Assembly (NCBI GenBank): GCA_910578555.1
Contig: CAJTPS010000010.1
Coordinates: forward strand, 1 to 64,000
Length of the DNA stretch: 64,000 bases
Source of the DNA: an uncultured Lachnospiraceae bacterium
Lineage (GTDB): Bacteria; Bacillota; Clostridia; Lachnospirales; Lachnospiraceae
Direction: 5' to 3'
Each line of letters opens with the position of its first letter. Position 1 is the stretch's first letter. The position numbers and the translations under genes were made by a program. Shown here piece after piece: positions 63,000 through 64,000 of the stretch. Under the pieces are notes generated by a model, which was not told the origin of the DNA, searched no databases, and saw only the letters and a list, made by a program, of their open reading frames with translations.

Positions 63000-64000
63000 T
63001 TACTCCGGCTTCACGGAGTTTTCAATCTCCATCGTGCATACGCTTCCGTCCTTCACGATAATCGTATATCTGTCCAATACGCTTGCATCCGGATCAGACA
63101 CTTCGTAATAAGTATATCCGCTGTCGGAAGTCTCCACCTCGCAGTTGAAACCTTCTGTCGCCTTCTTGACCGCATCCTCGGAATCGCCGACCTTAATGTT
63201 GCCGGGGAATACCAGATCAAACTTCGGTCCGTTCACGCTGGATTCCATAGATAACACAAAGCAGTTCTCAATGATGGTCGCATAATCCGCATAGTTCTCC
63301 ACCATCGTATGCAATGTCTGGTTATTATACTTAAGATCAATCCAACCGTTGCCGCCTGCTGCCACTTCGCTGTCAGAACTCGCCGTGTCGATCGTGAACC
63401 CATTCTCCAGAAATACAGATACCGGACAGGGCAGTTTGTACACATTCCCTTCTAACTGCGCCGTATAAGCATAGAAATCATCTCCCAGTTCTCCCGGCAC
63501 CTTATAATTCTTTACCAGATCCGGAACCGCCTCATTGATCGAGTTATCCGCACCCTCCAGCTCCACAAGATTCTCTATATCGATCTGTTTCAGCGTGTTA
63601 TCATCTTTGTATACATACAGCTCAATCTCCCGGTAGCTGTCACTCTTATAGGTCATCTTGTAATACAGATCGCTGTCGTAATCGTCAGTAGGATCACCGT
63701 AAGCCGCCTTGATGTCATCCGCGTTGGACACACCGTACTGTATGCCGCCCGGCAGTAGAATCTCCCAGTCGCAGTCTTCCAGGTAATATGGGTCCAGCGT
63801 AATACCCGCTACCATACTTTCCGAGAAAGGTACAGCGTTCATAGACAGATTTGCAAATCTCGTATACACCTCGAAATCATCTTTTTTCCATACTTCTGTG
63901 GTCGTATACTGATTCGAGGATAGTGTCTGGGTGTTATCGCCGTCATACTCCCATCCCAGCGCTTCAAAATCAGAGTACCACATCGGGAACTGGTATACAG
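63000..64000 (-). CDS. Protein with duplicated domain, unknown function, cut by window edge
   Basis: The frame stays open to the right edge, and the codons before the first internal Met read VYQFP, so the N-terminus, and any signal peptide, is outside. Two homologous units are visible: one begins VYQFPMWYSDFEALGWEYD and contains LLPGGIQYGVSNADDIKAAY; the other begins VYKLPCPVSVFLENGFTID and contains LVFPGNIKVGDSEDAVKKAT. Each unit ends in a Lys/Asp-rich strand (IELYVYKDDNTLKQIDIENL; YTIIVKDGSVCTMEIENSV). I do not recognise the family. It immediately precedes an ECF sigma gene. Confidence 0.82.
   Translation of the reverse strand, partial: VYQFPMWYSDFEALGWEYDGDNTQTLSSNQYTTTEVWKKDDFEVYTRFANLSMNAVPFSESMVAGITLDPYYLEDCDWEILLPGGIQYGVSNADDIKAAYGDPTDDYDSDLYYKMTYKSDSYREIELYVYKDDNTLKQIDIENLVELEGADNSINEAVPDLVKNYKVPGELGDDFYAYTAQLEGNVYKLPCPVSVFLENGFTIDTASSDSEVAAGGNGWIDLKYNNQTLHTMVENYADYATIIENCFVLSMESSVNGPKFDLVFPGNIKVGDSEDAVKKATEGFNCEVETSDSGYTYYEVSDPDASVLDRYTIIVKDGSVCTMEIENSVKPE

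Noticed and set aside
1..64000. tRNA, rRNA or CRISPR loci
   Set aside because: No cloverleaf with a CCA-ready end, rRNA segment or regular spacer-repeat array could be identified by reading.

Overview
The window looks like the chromosome of a Gram-positive gut anaerobe, most likely a Lachnospiraceae (Clostridium cluster XIVa). Signs are moderate GC, Firmicutes-type Shine-Dalgarno sites, a T-box leader on proS, YhaM, MutS2, a VanW-type cell-wall protein, class II GalT, BlaR1/BlaI, an O2-defence set (Fur/PerR-like regulator, rubrerythrin, rubredoxin), ECF sigma factors with a DUF4179 protein, and LytTR signalling. No rRNA, tRNA, CRISPR array, phage or plasmid origin was seen. The only mobile element is an IS66-family insertion cut by the left edge; a decayed Rpn/PD-(D/E)XK nuclease gene lies at about 46 kb. 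The genus is inference; the gene calls rest on motifs read from the translations.

Layout. 0-1.2 kb: IS66 end (tnpA, tnpB, start of tnpC). 1.2-1.8 kb: gene-free, with a 127-bp near-perfect palindrome. 1.8-6 kb (minus): rRNA uracil methyltransferase, YhaM exonuclease, and an HtrA-like protein whose catalytic triad is gone. 6-11 kb (plus): mutS2 and an OmpR-type two-component pair. 10.9-17.4 kb (mainly minus): trmL, aminotransferase plus Lrp regulator, AIR-synthase-like protein, VanW protein with a 31-aa membrane peptide upstream, and a DnaQ-like exonuclease. 17.9-25.3 kb: an XRE regulator, then galK-galT preceded by a receiver / hybrid-kinase / AraC operon. 25.4-30.4 kb: membrane-anchored amidase, BlaR1-BlaI pair, small membrane protein. 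30.5-33.5 kb: T-box-proS-ackA. 33.7-38.3 kb: two paralogous O-antigen-ligase-type membrane proteins with a sugar-kinase-like APH protein. 38.3-42.7 kb: AI-2E-type permease, RluA-type pseudouridine synthase, second OmpR pair. 42.8-44.3 kb: Fur/PerR-like regulator with its own operator, rubrerythrin, rubredoxin. 44.3-47 kb: short accessory genes and the Rpn remnant. 47-52.6 kb: BceAB-like ABC transporter divergent from a LytTR regulator and GHKL kinase. 52.8-57.4 kb: HPr-like protein lacking the phosphorylatable His, ROK sugar kinase, sugar-isomerase-like TIM barrel, two GNATs, Hsp20. 57.4-64 kb (minus): two consecutive sigma / membrane-protein modules, the first with DUF4179 and VWA lipoprotein genes, and a duplicated-domain protein cut by the right edge.

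The genes fall into signal-response modules: sugar use (gal operon, ROK kinase, isomerase), envelope sensing and remodelling (BlaRI, amidase, VanW, ABC/LytTR, ECF modules, O-antigen-ligase-like cluster) and oxidative defence. The least expected signal is non-coding: a dispersed family of short hairpins (about 9.4, 29.9, 39.5 and 44.1 kb) whose two best copies differ by compensatory base changes, plus larger multi-arm or long-stem structures at 1.4, 8.5, 14.2 and 54.9 kb. One of these repeats creates a false N-terminal extension of the permease reading frame.
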